Source of the DNA: Fidelibacterota bacterium 46_43
GTDB taxonomy: Bacteria; Fidelibacterota; Fidelibacteria; Fidelibacterales; Fidelibacteraceae
Length of the DNA stretch: 5,815 nucleotides
Assembly (NCBI GenBank): GCA_001509335.1
Contig: LGGY01000193.1
Location: 1-5,815 of the forward strand
Direction: 5' to 3'
Shown in pieces: positions 1 through 5,815 of the stretch; within the stretch, counting starts at the first letter, position 1, and the number at the start of each line of letters is the position of its first letter. Made by a program: the position numbers and the translations under genes. The notes under the pieces were generated by a model. That model was given only the letters and a program-made list of their open reading frames with translations, made no database searches and had not been told where the DNA came from.

Positions 1-14
1 ATGATGCCTTTGCC

Positions 15-1082
15 GTGAAAGTGGTCCGGAGCGGTTATCCGGACGGGATGAGAAAAGAGATTGCCAAAGGGCCCCGGCGGAAAAATCTTTCAGTGGATGA
101 GTACGTGACGGGTGTTTTAAAGGGTGACAGACCGATACTGGCCCGGACCATTACGCTTATTGAAAGTCAGGCTCCCCGCCACCGGGAAATGGCGGCCCAG
201 GTCCTTCACCGCTTACTTCCCCATGCCGGAAAGTCCCTCCGCATTGGCATTTCCGGTGTGCCCGGCGCCGGTAAAAGTACTTTCATCGAGACCTTTGGCC
301 TTCAGCTTATCCAAAACGGTCACCGTGTGGCAGTGCTGGCTGTGGATCCAAGTTCTTCCGTAACAAAAGGAAGTATTTTAGGGGATAAGACCCGGATGGA
401 AAAGCTCTCCCGGGATGATAACGCTTTTATACGTCCTTCTCCTTCAGGGGGAACGCTGGGGGGAGTGGCATCAAAAACCCGCGAAACCATCACCGTGTGT
501 GAAGCCGCCGGATACGATGTGATCCTGGTTGAAACCGTAGGGGTAGGACAAAGCGAGATCACGGTCCGCTCTATGGTGGATTTTTTCCTCCTCCTGCAAA
601 TATCCGGTGCAGGGGACGAGCTTCAGGGAATCAAAAAAGGGGTCATTGAAATAGCCGATGCCATTGTCATTAATAAGGCAGATGGTGATAATATTCAGAA
701 AGCCGAAATGACCCGGAACCAGTTTGAAACAGCCATACATTACCTGAAACCCGTCACCAGAGGATGGAATTGTCGCGTGCTGACCTGCTCAGCCCTCACA
801 GGATCCGGAATTCCTGACATCCGCCGGATGATCTGGGAATTTAAAGAGAAAATCACAGAGACCGGTATTTTTCAGCAAAGACGGAAAGAACAGGCTGTGA
901 ACTGGTTTTTCAGCATGATTGATGAACGGATGCGTGCCTGGTTTTATGATCATCCGGGGATCCGTGAGAATATCAATACACTGAAAGAGAAAATTGCATC
1001 CGGAACCCTTTTGCCTACAACCGGAGCGGAGCAGCTCATGGAAGGTTTTCTGGAAAAGATTTCCATAAAAAATGGGAAGTAA
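15..1082 (+). CDS. meaB: MeaB/ArgK-family GTPase, methylmalonyl-CoA mutase chaperone
   Basis: A cytoplasmic P-loop GTPase of the G3E class that gates cofactor loading of coenzyme-B12-dependent methylmalonyl-CoA mutase and protects the enzyme from inactivation. Numbered from the GTG at 15 (355 aa), the visible motifs are the Walker A loop GVPGAGKST (81-89), the DPSS segment (111-114), GSILGDKTRM (119-128), VETVGVGQSE (172-181, Walker B/switch region), the guanine-specificity motif NKAD (220-223) and TCSAL (257-261). A helical C-terminal part (about 275-355) fits the family's dimerisation arm. The start is uncertain. GTG at 15 lacks a visible ribosome site, ATG at 48 has only a weak one, and the frame stays open to the left edge, so the gene may begin outside the window. 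The conserved family region begins near LSVDEYV (25-31), after an extension typical of FCB-group homologues. The family assignment is very secure. The mutase partner is inferred from the neighbouring genes, since none of its sequence is seen. Confidence 0.93.
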   Translation: MKVVRSGYPDGMRKEIAKGPRRKNLSVDEYVTGVLKGDRPILARTITLIESQAPRHREMAAQVLHRLLPHAGKSLRIGISGVPGAGKSTFIETFGLQLIQNGHRVAVLAVDPSSSVTKGSILGDKTRMEKLSRDDNAFIRPSPSGGTLGGVASKTRETITVCEAAGYDVILVETVGVGQSEITVRSMVDFFLLLQISGAGDELQGIKKGVIEIADAIVINKADGDNIQKAEMTRNQFETAIHYLKPVTRGWNCRVLTCSALTGSGIPDIRRMIWEFKEKITETGIFQQRRKEQAVNWFFSMIDERMRAWFYDHPGIRENINTLKEKIASGTLLPTTGAEQLMEGFLEKISIKNGK

Positions 1083-1177
1083 TTGATTTTTCGATTGTGT
1101 AAGTTTTCGATTAAATAATTTGACGAGGGGCGAGGGGCAAGGAGTTGAAAGTAAAAGACTAAAAAATTGAGGTAAAC
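1083..1177. repeat. meaB-mce spacer with short direct repeats
   Basis: This AT-rich gap is the only sizeable non-coding stretch before the right end. It holds a 9-base direct repeat, TTTTCGATT, at 1088-1096 and 1104-1112 (16-base period). It also holds a tandem 7-base repeat, CGAGGGG, at 1124-1130 and 1131-1137, followed by more purine-rich sequence. I see no hairpin followed by a T-run, so no intrinsic terminator for meaB. The gap is long enough to hold a promoter for the mce-mmd genes, but I found no convincing -35/-10 pair or Bacteroidota-type -33/-7 pair. The repeats are directly visible. Any regulatory role is a guess. Confidence 0.4.
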
Positions 1178-1588
1178 ATGATTAAAGGAATTTCACATAT
1201 CGGGATTGCAGTCCGCTCACTGGATGAACAGATACCTTATTACAAAGATGTATTGGGTCTTCCTTTTTTGGGGACTGAAACGGTTCAGGACCAGGGTGTC
1301 AACGTGGCAATGTTTCAGGTGGGGGATACACGGATTGAGCTGCTGGAACCGCTGTCAGAAGAGAGTCCCATTGCAAAGTTTCTTGAGAAAAGGGGAGAAG
1401 GGTTTCACCATATCGCCTTTGGGGTGGATGATTGTAAAAGCGCCCTTAAAACGGTTGAAGAAAAGGGGGTACGTCTCATAGACCATGAACCCCGTTTAGG
1501 TGCCGGCGGGCACCTGATTGGATTTCTTCATCCCAAATCCACCTATGGGGTTTTAACTGAATTGACCCAGGAACACGGGGAATCATAA
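1178..1588 (+). CDS. mce: Methylmalonyl-CoA epimerase (VOC superfamily)
   Basis: Interconverts (R)- and (S)-methylmalonyl-CoA, linking the B12 mutase (R epimer) to the decarboxylase encoded downstream (S epimer). It is a small cytoplasmic metalloenzyme of the vicinal-oxygen-chelate fold. At 136 aa it has the usual full length for bacterial epimerases. The two repeated beta-alpha-beta modules start at GISHIGIAV (4-12) and GFHHIAFGV (75-83). Likely metal ligands are H7, E54 in IELLEP, one of the H77/H78 pair, and E128 in VLTELT; the second ligand is Gln in some characterised members. Family signatures SPIAKFLEKRGEG (63-75), GAGGHLIGFLHPKS (108-121) and IDHEPRLGAGG (101-111) are present. The ATG is preceded by a GAGG ribosome site at 1169-1172 with 5-base spacing. 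The gene ends 32 bases before mmdA. No defects are seen. Confidence 0.93.
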   Translation: MIKGISHIGIAVRSLDEQIPYYKDVLGLPFLGTETVQDQGVNVAMFQVGDTRIELLEPLSEESPIAKFLEKRGEGFHHIAFGVDDCKSALKTVEEKGVRLIDHEPRLGAGGHLIGFLHPKSTYGVLTELTQEHGES

Positions 1589-1605
1589 GTTATCCTTCAA
1601 TAAAA

Positions 1606-1611
1606 AAGGAG
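1606..1611 (+). promoter_or_regulatory. Ribosome binding site of mmdA
   Basis: AAGGAG lies 9 bases upstream of ATG 1621. A second in-frame ATG at 1627 would be 15 bases away, so this site favours the first ATG (protein beginning MSMQEN). Confidence 0.7.
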
Positions 1612-1620
1612 AAGACAGGT

Positions 1621-3168
1621 ATGTCGATGCAGGAGAATTTGAAAAAACTCCAGGAAATGCGACAGAAAGCATTGGAAGGGGGCGGGGAAGCCCGGATTGC
1701 CAAACAGCATGAAAAAGGAAAGCTGACCGCCCGAGAACGAATCGAGCTATTGCTGGATAAAGATTCCTTTGAGGAATTTGATATGTTTGTGACCCACCGG
1801 TGCCGGGATTTCGGTCTGGATAAGAAGAAATATTTGGGAGACGGAGTGGTTACCGGATATGGAACCATTGACGGCAGACTGGTCTATGTATTTTCCCAGG
1901 ATTTTACGGTGTTGGGGGGAAGCCTGAGCGAGACCTTTGCCATGAAAATCTGCAAAGTGATGGATATGGCCATGAAAATGGGAGCTCCCCTTATAGGTCT
2001 GAATGATTCCGGTGGTGCCCGTATTCAGGAAGGGATCATGTCCCTTGCCGGGTACGCAGATATTTTCCAGCGGAATGTAGAAGCCTCCGGCGTGGTTCCC
2101 CAGATCTCTGCCATTTTGGGTCCCTGTGCCGGTGGAGCCGTCTATTCCCCGGCCCTGACTGATTTTATCATCATGGCGGAAGAGACATCCTATATGTTTA
2201 TCACCGGCCCGAAGGTTGTGAAAACCGTTACGAACGAGAATGTAACAGAAGAACAATTGGGTGGGGCCATGATCCATGCCTCCAAGTCAGGCGTGGCCCA
2301 GTTTTCGGCAGAGAATGAAGAAGAAGCCCTGGGAATTATCCGGAAATTGATCAGTTATCTACCTCAAAATAACCTGGAAGAAGCACCTCTGGTATCAACC
2401 CATGATCCCATCAACCGGGTGGATGAAGAATTGGCCGCCATCATTCCCGATTCCCCTAACCTGCCCTACGATATGAAGGATATCATCTACCGGATTGTGG
2501 ATGACGAGGAATTTTTGGAAGTATCCCGGCACTTTGCCCCCAATATGATCACGGGCTTTGCCCGTTTTAACGGCCGGTCTGTGGGTATTGTAGCCAATCA
2601 GCCCAATTATCTGGCGGGTGTTCTGGATATTAATGCCAGTAAAAAAGCTGCCCGTTTTGTCCGCTTTTGTGATGCCTTCAATATCCCCATTTTAACCCTG
2701 GTGGATGTTCCCGGTTTTCTGCCGGGGACTGCCCAGGAGTACCGGGGAATCATCAGCGAAGGGGCAAAACTGATTTATGCCTTTGCCGAAGCCACGGTAC
2801 CGAAGGTGACGATCATTACCCGCAAAGCCTATGGCGGTGCGTATGATGTGATGAGTTCGAAACACCTCCGGGGCGACGTGAATTATGCCTGGCCGACAGC
2901 CGAGATTGCCGTGATGGGTGCTGAAGGGGCTGTTCAAATCCTTTACCGGAAAGAACTGGAAGATGACCCGGATGGCTGCCGCATGAATGAACTGGTGGAA
3001 GAATACCGGGAAAAATTCTCAAATCCCTTTGTCGCCGCAAGCCGGGGTTTTGTGGATGATGTGATCGACCCGAAAAATACCCGTTTTCGCATTATCCGGG
3101 CCTTTGAAAGTCTGCTGACAAAAAAACTGACAAATCCCCTGAAAAAACATGGAAATATTCCCCTGTAG
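1621..3168 (+). CDS. mmdA: Methylmalonyl-CoA decarboxylase alpha subunit (carboxyltransferase)
   Basis: The cytoplasmic subunit that transfers the carboxyl group of (S)-methylmalonyl-CoA to biotin on the gamma subunit, releasing propionyl-CoA. Its 515 aa make a full two-domain acyl-CoA carboxyltransferase (crotonase-like halves, about 30-260 and 285-515). The N-half shows LNDSGGARIQEG (127-138) and the glycine pair in GPCAGGAVYSP (167-177). The C-half shows VDVPGFLPGTAQEY (361-374), ISEGAKLIYAFAEATVPK (378-395) and RKAYGGAYDVMSSKHLRGD (401-419). The glycine pairs 171-172 and 405-406 sit where the family builds its two oxyanion holes. D409 in GGAYD matches the Asp that marks propionyl/methylmalonyl-type rather than acetyl-type subunits in Streptomyces carboxylases. 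Propionyl-CoA carboxylase beta (PccB) is nearly indistinguishable by sequence. The decarboxylase call rests on the delta, gamma and beta genes that follow and on the absence of a biotin carboxylase gene in the window. Confidence 0.92.
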   Translation: MSMQENLKKLQEMRQKALEGGGEARIAKQHEKGKLTARERIELLLDKDSFEEFDMFVTHRCRDFGLDKKKYLGDGVVTGYGTIDGRLVYVFSQDFTVLGGSLSETFAMKICKVMDMAMKMGAPLIGLNDSGGARIQEGIMSLAGYADIFQRNVEASGVVPQISAILGPCAGGAVYSPALTDFIIMAEETSYMFITGPKVVKTVTNENVTEEQLGGAMIHASKSGVAQFSAENEEEALGIIRKLISYLPQNNLEEAPLVSTHDPINRVDEELAAIIPDSPNLPYDMKDIIYRIVDDEEFLEVSRHFAPNMITGFARFNGRSVGIVANQPNYLAGVLDINASKKAARFVRFCDAFNIPILTLVDVPGFLPGTAQEYRGIISEGAKLIYAFAEATVPKVTIITRKAYGGAYDVMSSKHLRGDVNYAWPTAEIAVMGAEGAVQILYRKELEDDPDGCRMNELVEEYREKFSNPFVAASRGFVDDVIDPKNTRFRIIRAFESLLTKKLTNPLKKHGNIPL

Positions 3169-3173
3169 GAGAG
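3167..3173 (+). promoter_or_regulatory. Ribosome binding site of mmdD overlapping the mmdA stop
   Basis: AGGAGAG begins inside the mmdA TAG stop (3166-3168) and leads to ATG 3177. A ribosome finishing mmdA would sit on this site, so translation of the two genes is probably coupled. Confidence 0.65.
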
Positions 3174-3176
3174 ATT

Positions 3177-3617
3177 ATGTTTCGATTTAAATTCCTCACA
3201 TTGTTACTTGTTTTCTCCCATCCCCTTTTTGCAGAGCTGACAAAAGAAAACCAAAATTTTGTACTAAAAATTACAGTGACCGGATTTATTATTGTCCTGC
3301 TTGCCTTAACCGTTGTTTACTTCTTTGTATTAACTATAAATGCAATTATCAGGCTGGCCTTTGAATACAGCAAAAGCAGAGCGGAACGTAAAACGGCCGA
3401 AGAAGAGAATCGGGAAAAGACAGAGGGGAAGGGGGCCATTCCCGAAGAGATGGCCACGGCCATTATGACAGCCGTTTATCTTTTCAGACGCCAGAACCTG
3501 GAAGAAGAAAAAGCCAAACTCACATTTGAACGGTGGGCTAAACCCTATTCACCCTGGTCCAGCAAAATTTACGGACTCAGGCAGCCTATCGTGACCATCA
3601 AACGAGCAGGGAAATAG
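3177..3617 (+). CDS. mmdD: OadG-like delta subunit of the Na+-pumping decarboxylase
   Basis: A small membrane protein (146 aa) placed where the delta subunit belongs, between the carboxyltransferase and biotin carrier genes. In this enzyme family the delta/gamma-type anchor attaches the cytoplasmic subunits to the membrane pump and stabilises the complex. Residues 1-19 look like a Sec signal peptide: basic start, hydrophobic core FLTLLLVF, possible cleavage after LFA-19. A strong membrane segment follows at about 31-57. Next come a charged linker (about 64-88, rich in K, E and R) and a C-terminal region with PEEMATAIMTAVYLF (89-103) and YSPWSSKIYGLRQP (124-137). This resembles the C-terminal part of OadG-type subunits, with a conserved Trp near the end. 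No separate epsilon (mmdE) gene is visible, and the C-terminal region may supply its role. Low sequence conservation makes this the least certain decarboxylase subunit; position supports it strongly. Confidence 0.78.
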   Translation: MFRFKFLTLLLVFSHPLFAELTKENQNFVLKITVTGFIIVLLALTVVYFFVLTINAIIRLAFEYSKSRAERKTAEEENREKTEGKGAIPEEMATAIMTAVYLFRRQNLEEEKAKLTFERWAKPYSPWSSKIYGLRQPIVTIKRAGK

Positions 3618-3620
3618 AAG

Positions 3621-4058
3621 ATGAAAAAGATGAAATTTCTGATTAATGGCAATCCCTATGAACTGACTGTAAAGTCCATTACCGATGATTCGGCAGTTGT
3701 GGAGTGCAATGGAACCGATTACGAAGTAGAAATTCTGGAATCCCGGCCGGAACAGAAAACCCCCCGGCTTGTGAGAAAAAATGTGGCACCGTCCAGCTCG
3801 GAAAGGGTAGAAAGAACCCACAGGCCCACTGAACATGTGGGGAGCCAGTACATCAAGGCTCCAATCCCGGGAACGATCTTATCCATCAATGTAAAACCGG
3901 GGGATTCTGTTGAAATCGGTCAGGTTGTGGCCAAAATGGAAGCCATGAAAATGGAAAACAATATCCTGGCATCATCAGACGGTGTTATAAAAGCAGTCAA
4001 TGTTCAGCCCGGAAGTTCTGTGCTGGAAGGCGAAGTCATTATCACTCTGGAGGATTAA
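3621..4058 (+). CDS. mmdC: Biotin carboxyl carrier (gamma) subunit
   Basis: Carries the biotin that shuttles the carboxyl group between MmdA and MmdB. Of its 145 aa, residues 1-40 form an N-terminal module (KFLINGNPYELTV, then DYEVEIL) common in Bacteroidota-type carriers. Residues 41-76 are a linker, and 77-145 are the biotinyl/lipoyl-attachment domain with IKAPIPGTILSINVKPGD (78-95) and the biotinylation motif EAMKM (107-111), so K110 should carry biotin. The C-terminal GSSVLEGEVIITLED closes the domain. The linker is charged and Ser/Arg/Glu-rich rather than the long Pro/Ala-rich hinge seen in many homologues. The start is 3 bases after the mmdD stop, with an AGGGA ribosome site at 3608-3612. 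An in-frame ATG at 3630 is a possible alternative start. A biotin ligase acting in trans is needed and is not in the window. Confidence 0.92.
   Translation: MKKMKFLINGNPYELTVKSITDDSAVVECNGTDYEVEILESRPEQKTPRLVRKNVAPSSSERVERTHRPTEHVGSQYIKAPIPGTILSINVKPGDSVEIGQVVAKMEAMKMENNILASSDGVIKAVNVQPGSSVLEGEVIITLED
4049..4053 (+). promoter_or_regulatory. Ribosome binding site of mmdB inside the end of mmdC
   Basis: GGAGG lies 4 bases before ATG 4058. That ATG shares one base with the mmdC stop codon (TAATG), a classic arrangement for coupled translation of the carrier and pump subunits. Confidence 0.7.
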
Positions 4059-5191
4059 TGGATATCCTGCTGAATTTTTTGAGTTTTTCCGGTTTCGCGA
4101 ATATAACATGGGGACATGCCGCCATGATTGCCGCCGGAGGGATATGTATTTATCTCGGCATCGTGAAAAAGTATGAACCTCTGATTCTGGTCCCTATAGG
4201 TTTTGGTATTATTATGGGAAATATCCCCTACCTGGCTGATAAAATTCATATTGGTGTCTATGATGACGGCTCCGTTTTGATGTATTTGTACCAGGGGGTG
4301 ATGAAAGGAATATATCCCCCCCTTATTTTTCTCGGTATCGGAGCCATGACAGATTTTTCTGCCCTTTTATCGAACCCAAAGCTTGTTTTATTGGGAGCCG
4401 CTGCCCAGGTTGGCATCTTTATCACGTTTTTTGGTGCAAATGCGCTGGGATTTACCCTGGCTGAAAGCGGTACCATTGGCATTATTGGAGGTGCGGACGG
4501 ACCTACAGCCATTTTTCTCTCCTCTAAATTGGCACCTCATTTGATGGGGGCTATCGCTATTGCGGCTTATTCCTATATGGCTCTCGTTCCAATGATTCAA
4601 CCACCAATCATGCGACTTCTCACATCCAAAAAAGAACGGGTCATACGGATGAAACCGGCCCGCGAAGTTCGTAAAACGGAAAAAATTCTTTTCCCCATTC
4701 TGGCTTTCATTGCAACAACGTTCATTTCTCCTGAATCCCTTCCCCTTTTAGGGATGCTTTTCTTTGGAAATCTTCTGAAAGAAAGTGGTGTCACAGAACG
4801 GTTGGCAAATGCAGCCCGGGGGCCGGTTATTGATTCGGTTACGATTCTGTTGGGGCTGACGGTGGGGGCTTCCACTCAGGCAGGGACATTTCTTACAAAA
4901 CAATCCATCTTAATTTTTATGCTCGGTGCTGTGTCTTTTATGATTGCCACTGCCGGAGGTGTTCTTTTTGCGAAGCTGATGAATCTTTTTCTTAAAGAGG
5001 AAAATAAAATCAATCCCCTGGTAGGGGCTGCAGGTGTCAGCGCTGTTCCCAATTCTGCCCGGGTGGTCCAACAGGAAGGGATTAAATACGACAAGAGCAA
5101 CTACCTGTTAATGCACGCTATGGGACCCAATGTGGCCGGAGTGATCGGTTCTGCTGTTGCAGCAGGGATACTCCTGACTGTTCTGGGATAA
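4058..5191 (+). CDS. mmdB: Sodium-pumping decarboxylase beta subunit (OadB/MmdB/GcdB)
   Basis: The integral membrane subunit that decarboxylates carboxybiotin and couples this to export of Na+, using a periplasmic proton. At 377 aa it is full length for MmdB/GcdB-type proteins and lacks the extra N-terminus of Klebsiella OadB. Hydrophobic segments lie near 18-36, 41-60, 85-97, 108-134, 163-187, 208-240, 258-276, 283-310 and 350-377. A likely re-entrant segment (137-157) holds GGADGPTAIFLSSKLAP, with D147 matching OadB Asp203. Y173 in AYSYMALVP matches Tyr229. The motif NPLVGAAGVSAVPNSARVVQ (319-338) gives N319, G323, S328 and R335, matching Asn373, Gly377, Ser382 and Arg389 of OadB. All catalytic and Na+-site residues I know for the family are therefore present, and the pump should be functional. 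The family is certain; substrate class (methylmalonyl-CoA) comes from mce, meaB and mmdA upstream. Confidence 0.94.
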   Translation: MDILLNFLSFSGFANITWGHAAMIAAGGICIYLGIVKKYEPLILVPIGFGIIMGNIPYLADKIHIGVYDDGSVLMYLYQGVMKGIYPPLIFLGIGAMTDFSALLSNPKLVLLGAAAQVGIFITFFGANALGFTLAESGTIGIIGGADGPTAIFLSSKLAPHLMGAIAIAAYSYMALVPMIQPPIMRLLTSKKERVIRMKPAREVRKTEKILFPILAFIATTFISPESLPLLGMLFFGNLLKESGVTERLANAARGPVIDSVTILLGLTVGASTQAGTFLTKQSILIFMLGAVSFMIATAGGVLFAKLMNLFLKEENKINPLVGAAGVSAVPNSARVVQQEGIKYDKSNYLLMHAMGPNVAGVIGSAVAAGILLTVLG

Positions 5192-5210
5192 CCGGCGGCT
5201 TTAAATATTT

Positions 5211-5815
5211 ATGAATAACCGGATACAAAAGCGGGTTTCTTTCATAATTTTGGTTTTCCTGTTAAACGCTTTTATGCTTTATGGAAAAGGGTTGGAATCT
5301 TTCAACCTGCTTCCCGATACGGTTCAGTGGAAGGGCTTTACCTTTCAAAAGATGTCTGAAGATGGACAATTCTGGGTCGGCCTGCTCCTGAAAGATAACG
5401 ATACTCTGGCAATATTTGACCAAGGATTTCACCGGCGGATGACACGGAGTTCCTTTATTCCTCGGCCGGAGAAAAACGATTCCATGCTTGTGATCGAACA
5501 GTTCAGCGGTGGAGCCCATTGTTGCTGGACCTATACAATTCTCACGGTGGAACAGGATACAATCAGTTCTTTTTTTTATTCTGCAGATTATCCTGTAGGA
5601 TATCCGGTGGATATCAGGGACCTGAATAACGACGGAACCCCGGAATGGATTCAATCACTTATGACTTTTGATTATTTTCTTGTGCTGAGTCACGCGGTTT
5701 CCCCGATTATCCCTGTTGTCTTCAAATATGAAAAGGACGGGTTTTATCCGGCGAATCCGGAATTTAAAGATGTGCTTCTTAAAGAAATCCATGACAGTCG
5801 ACAGATACTGCGGAA
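5211..5815 (+). CDS. Probable secreted protein of unknown function, 3' end cut by window
   Basis: An open frame begins at ATG 5211 and continues without a stop to the right edge (201 complete codons seen). An in-frame stop at 5202-5204 makes this the first possible ATG. Residues 1-25 form a signal peptide (basic NNRIQKR, then hydrophobic SFIILVFLLNAFMLYG), so the protein is probably exported. The rest is soluble and rich in aromatic and beta-type sequence. Two motifs stand out: SGGAHCCWTYTIL (99-111), with a vicinal Cys pair, and DLNNDGTPEW (137-146), an Asp/Asn loop of the DxNxDG type seen in Ca2+-binding or FG-GAP/EF-hand-like repeats. I recall SGGAHCC-like motifs in uncharacterised secreted proteins, but I cannot name a family with confidence. 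It starts 19 bases after mmdB with no terminator seen and no strong ribosome site, so it may be co-transcribed. No link to decarboxylation is evident. Confidence 0.8.
   Translation, partial: MNNRIQKRVSFIILVFLLNAFMLYGKGLESFNLLPDTVQWKGFTFQKMSEDGQFWVGLLLKDNDTLAIFDQGFHRRMTRSSFIPRPEKNDSMLVIEQFSGGAHCCWTYTILTVEQDTISSFFYSADYPVGYPVDIRDLNNDGTPEWIQSLMTFDYFLVLSHAVSPIIPVVFKYEKDGFYPANPEFKDVLLKEIHDSRQILR

Noticed and set aside
1206..1481. Second plus-strand frame inside mce
   Set aside because: It overlaps the conserved epimerase in another frame and has an improbable Trp/Cys-rich composition.
1747..2277. Long minus-strand open frame (176 codons) opposite mmdA
   Set aside because: It lies wholly inside the strongly conserved mmdA coding sequence. 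Its product has no recognisable domain, is rich in His and Gly, and looks like a codon-bias shadow.
1621..3168. Propionyl-CoA carboxylase beta subunit (pccB) as the name for this gene
   Set aside because: The sequence alone would allow it, but the OadG-like, biotin-carrier and OadB-type genes directly downstream fit a sodium-pumping decarboxylase. No biotin carboxylase gene is present in the window.
5188..5222. Direct repeat ATAACCGG at 5188-5195 and 5215-5222 around the mmdB end
   Set aside because: Only eight bases, partly within coding sequence at both ends, with no hairpin or T-run. Most likely chance, and not a terminator.
5262..5654. Minus-strand open frame (130 codons) opposite the last gene
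   Set aside because: The plus-strand frame has a signal peptide, a clean first ATG and recognisable motifs, and runs on to the window edge. The minus-strand product shows no domain or leader.
1..5815. A new defence, mobile or RNA-based system
   Set aside because: I found no transposase, integrase, toxin-antitoxin pair, CRISPR repeats, tRNA/rRNA or structured long non-coding region. Genes on one strand with tight spacing account for nearly all the sequence.

Overview
The window carries a compact, all-plus-strand gene cluster for the methylmalonyl-CoA branch of succinate/propionate metabolism. In order it holds meaB (GTPase chaperone of methylmalonyl-CoA mutase), mce (methylmalonyl-CoA epimerase), and the four genes of a sodium-pumping, biotin-dependent methylmalonyl-CoA decarboxylase: mmdA (alpha, carboxyltransferase), mmdD (delta, OadG-like membrane anchor), mmdC (gamma, biotin carrier) and mmdB (beta, membrane Na+ pump). 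A 3'-truncated gene for a probable secreted protein of unknown function follows and runs off the right edge.

Layout: meaB fills bases 1-1082, and its true start is uncertain because the frame stays open to the left edge. A 95-base AT-rich gap (1083-1177) with short repeats separates it from mce (1178-1588). From mce to the end of mmdB the spacing is tight: 32, 8 and 3 bases, then a one-base TAATG overlap. This indicates one transcript with coupled translation. The last gene starts 19 bases after mmdB, with no terminator visible between them, so it may be co-transcribed.

How the genes work together: coenzyme-B12 mutase (not in this window) interconverts succinyl-CoA and (R)-methylmalonyl-CoA, and MeaB gates and protects it. 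Mce converts the R to the S epimer. MmdA moves the carboxyl group from (S)-methylmalonyl-CoA to biotin on MmdC, giving propionyl-CoA. MmdB decarboxylates carboxybiotin and exports Na+, with MmdD holding the complex together. The module therefore turns a decarboxylation into a sodium gradient during propionate formation, or could run in reverse in a propionate oxidiser.

Organism: the order mce-mmdA-OadG-biotin carrier-mmdB, the biotin carrier with an N-terminal domain of about 40 residues, and the N-terminally extended MeaB all resemble Bacteroidota and related FCB-group anaerobes. GC content is moderate. This placement is an inference from gene order and style, not a species identification. 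I see no mobile element, CRISPR array, tRNA or rRNA. The cluster is a well-known type. The least explained parts are the secreted protein at the right end, the signal-peptide-like N-terminus of MmdD, and the repeats in the meaB-mce gap.
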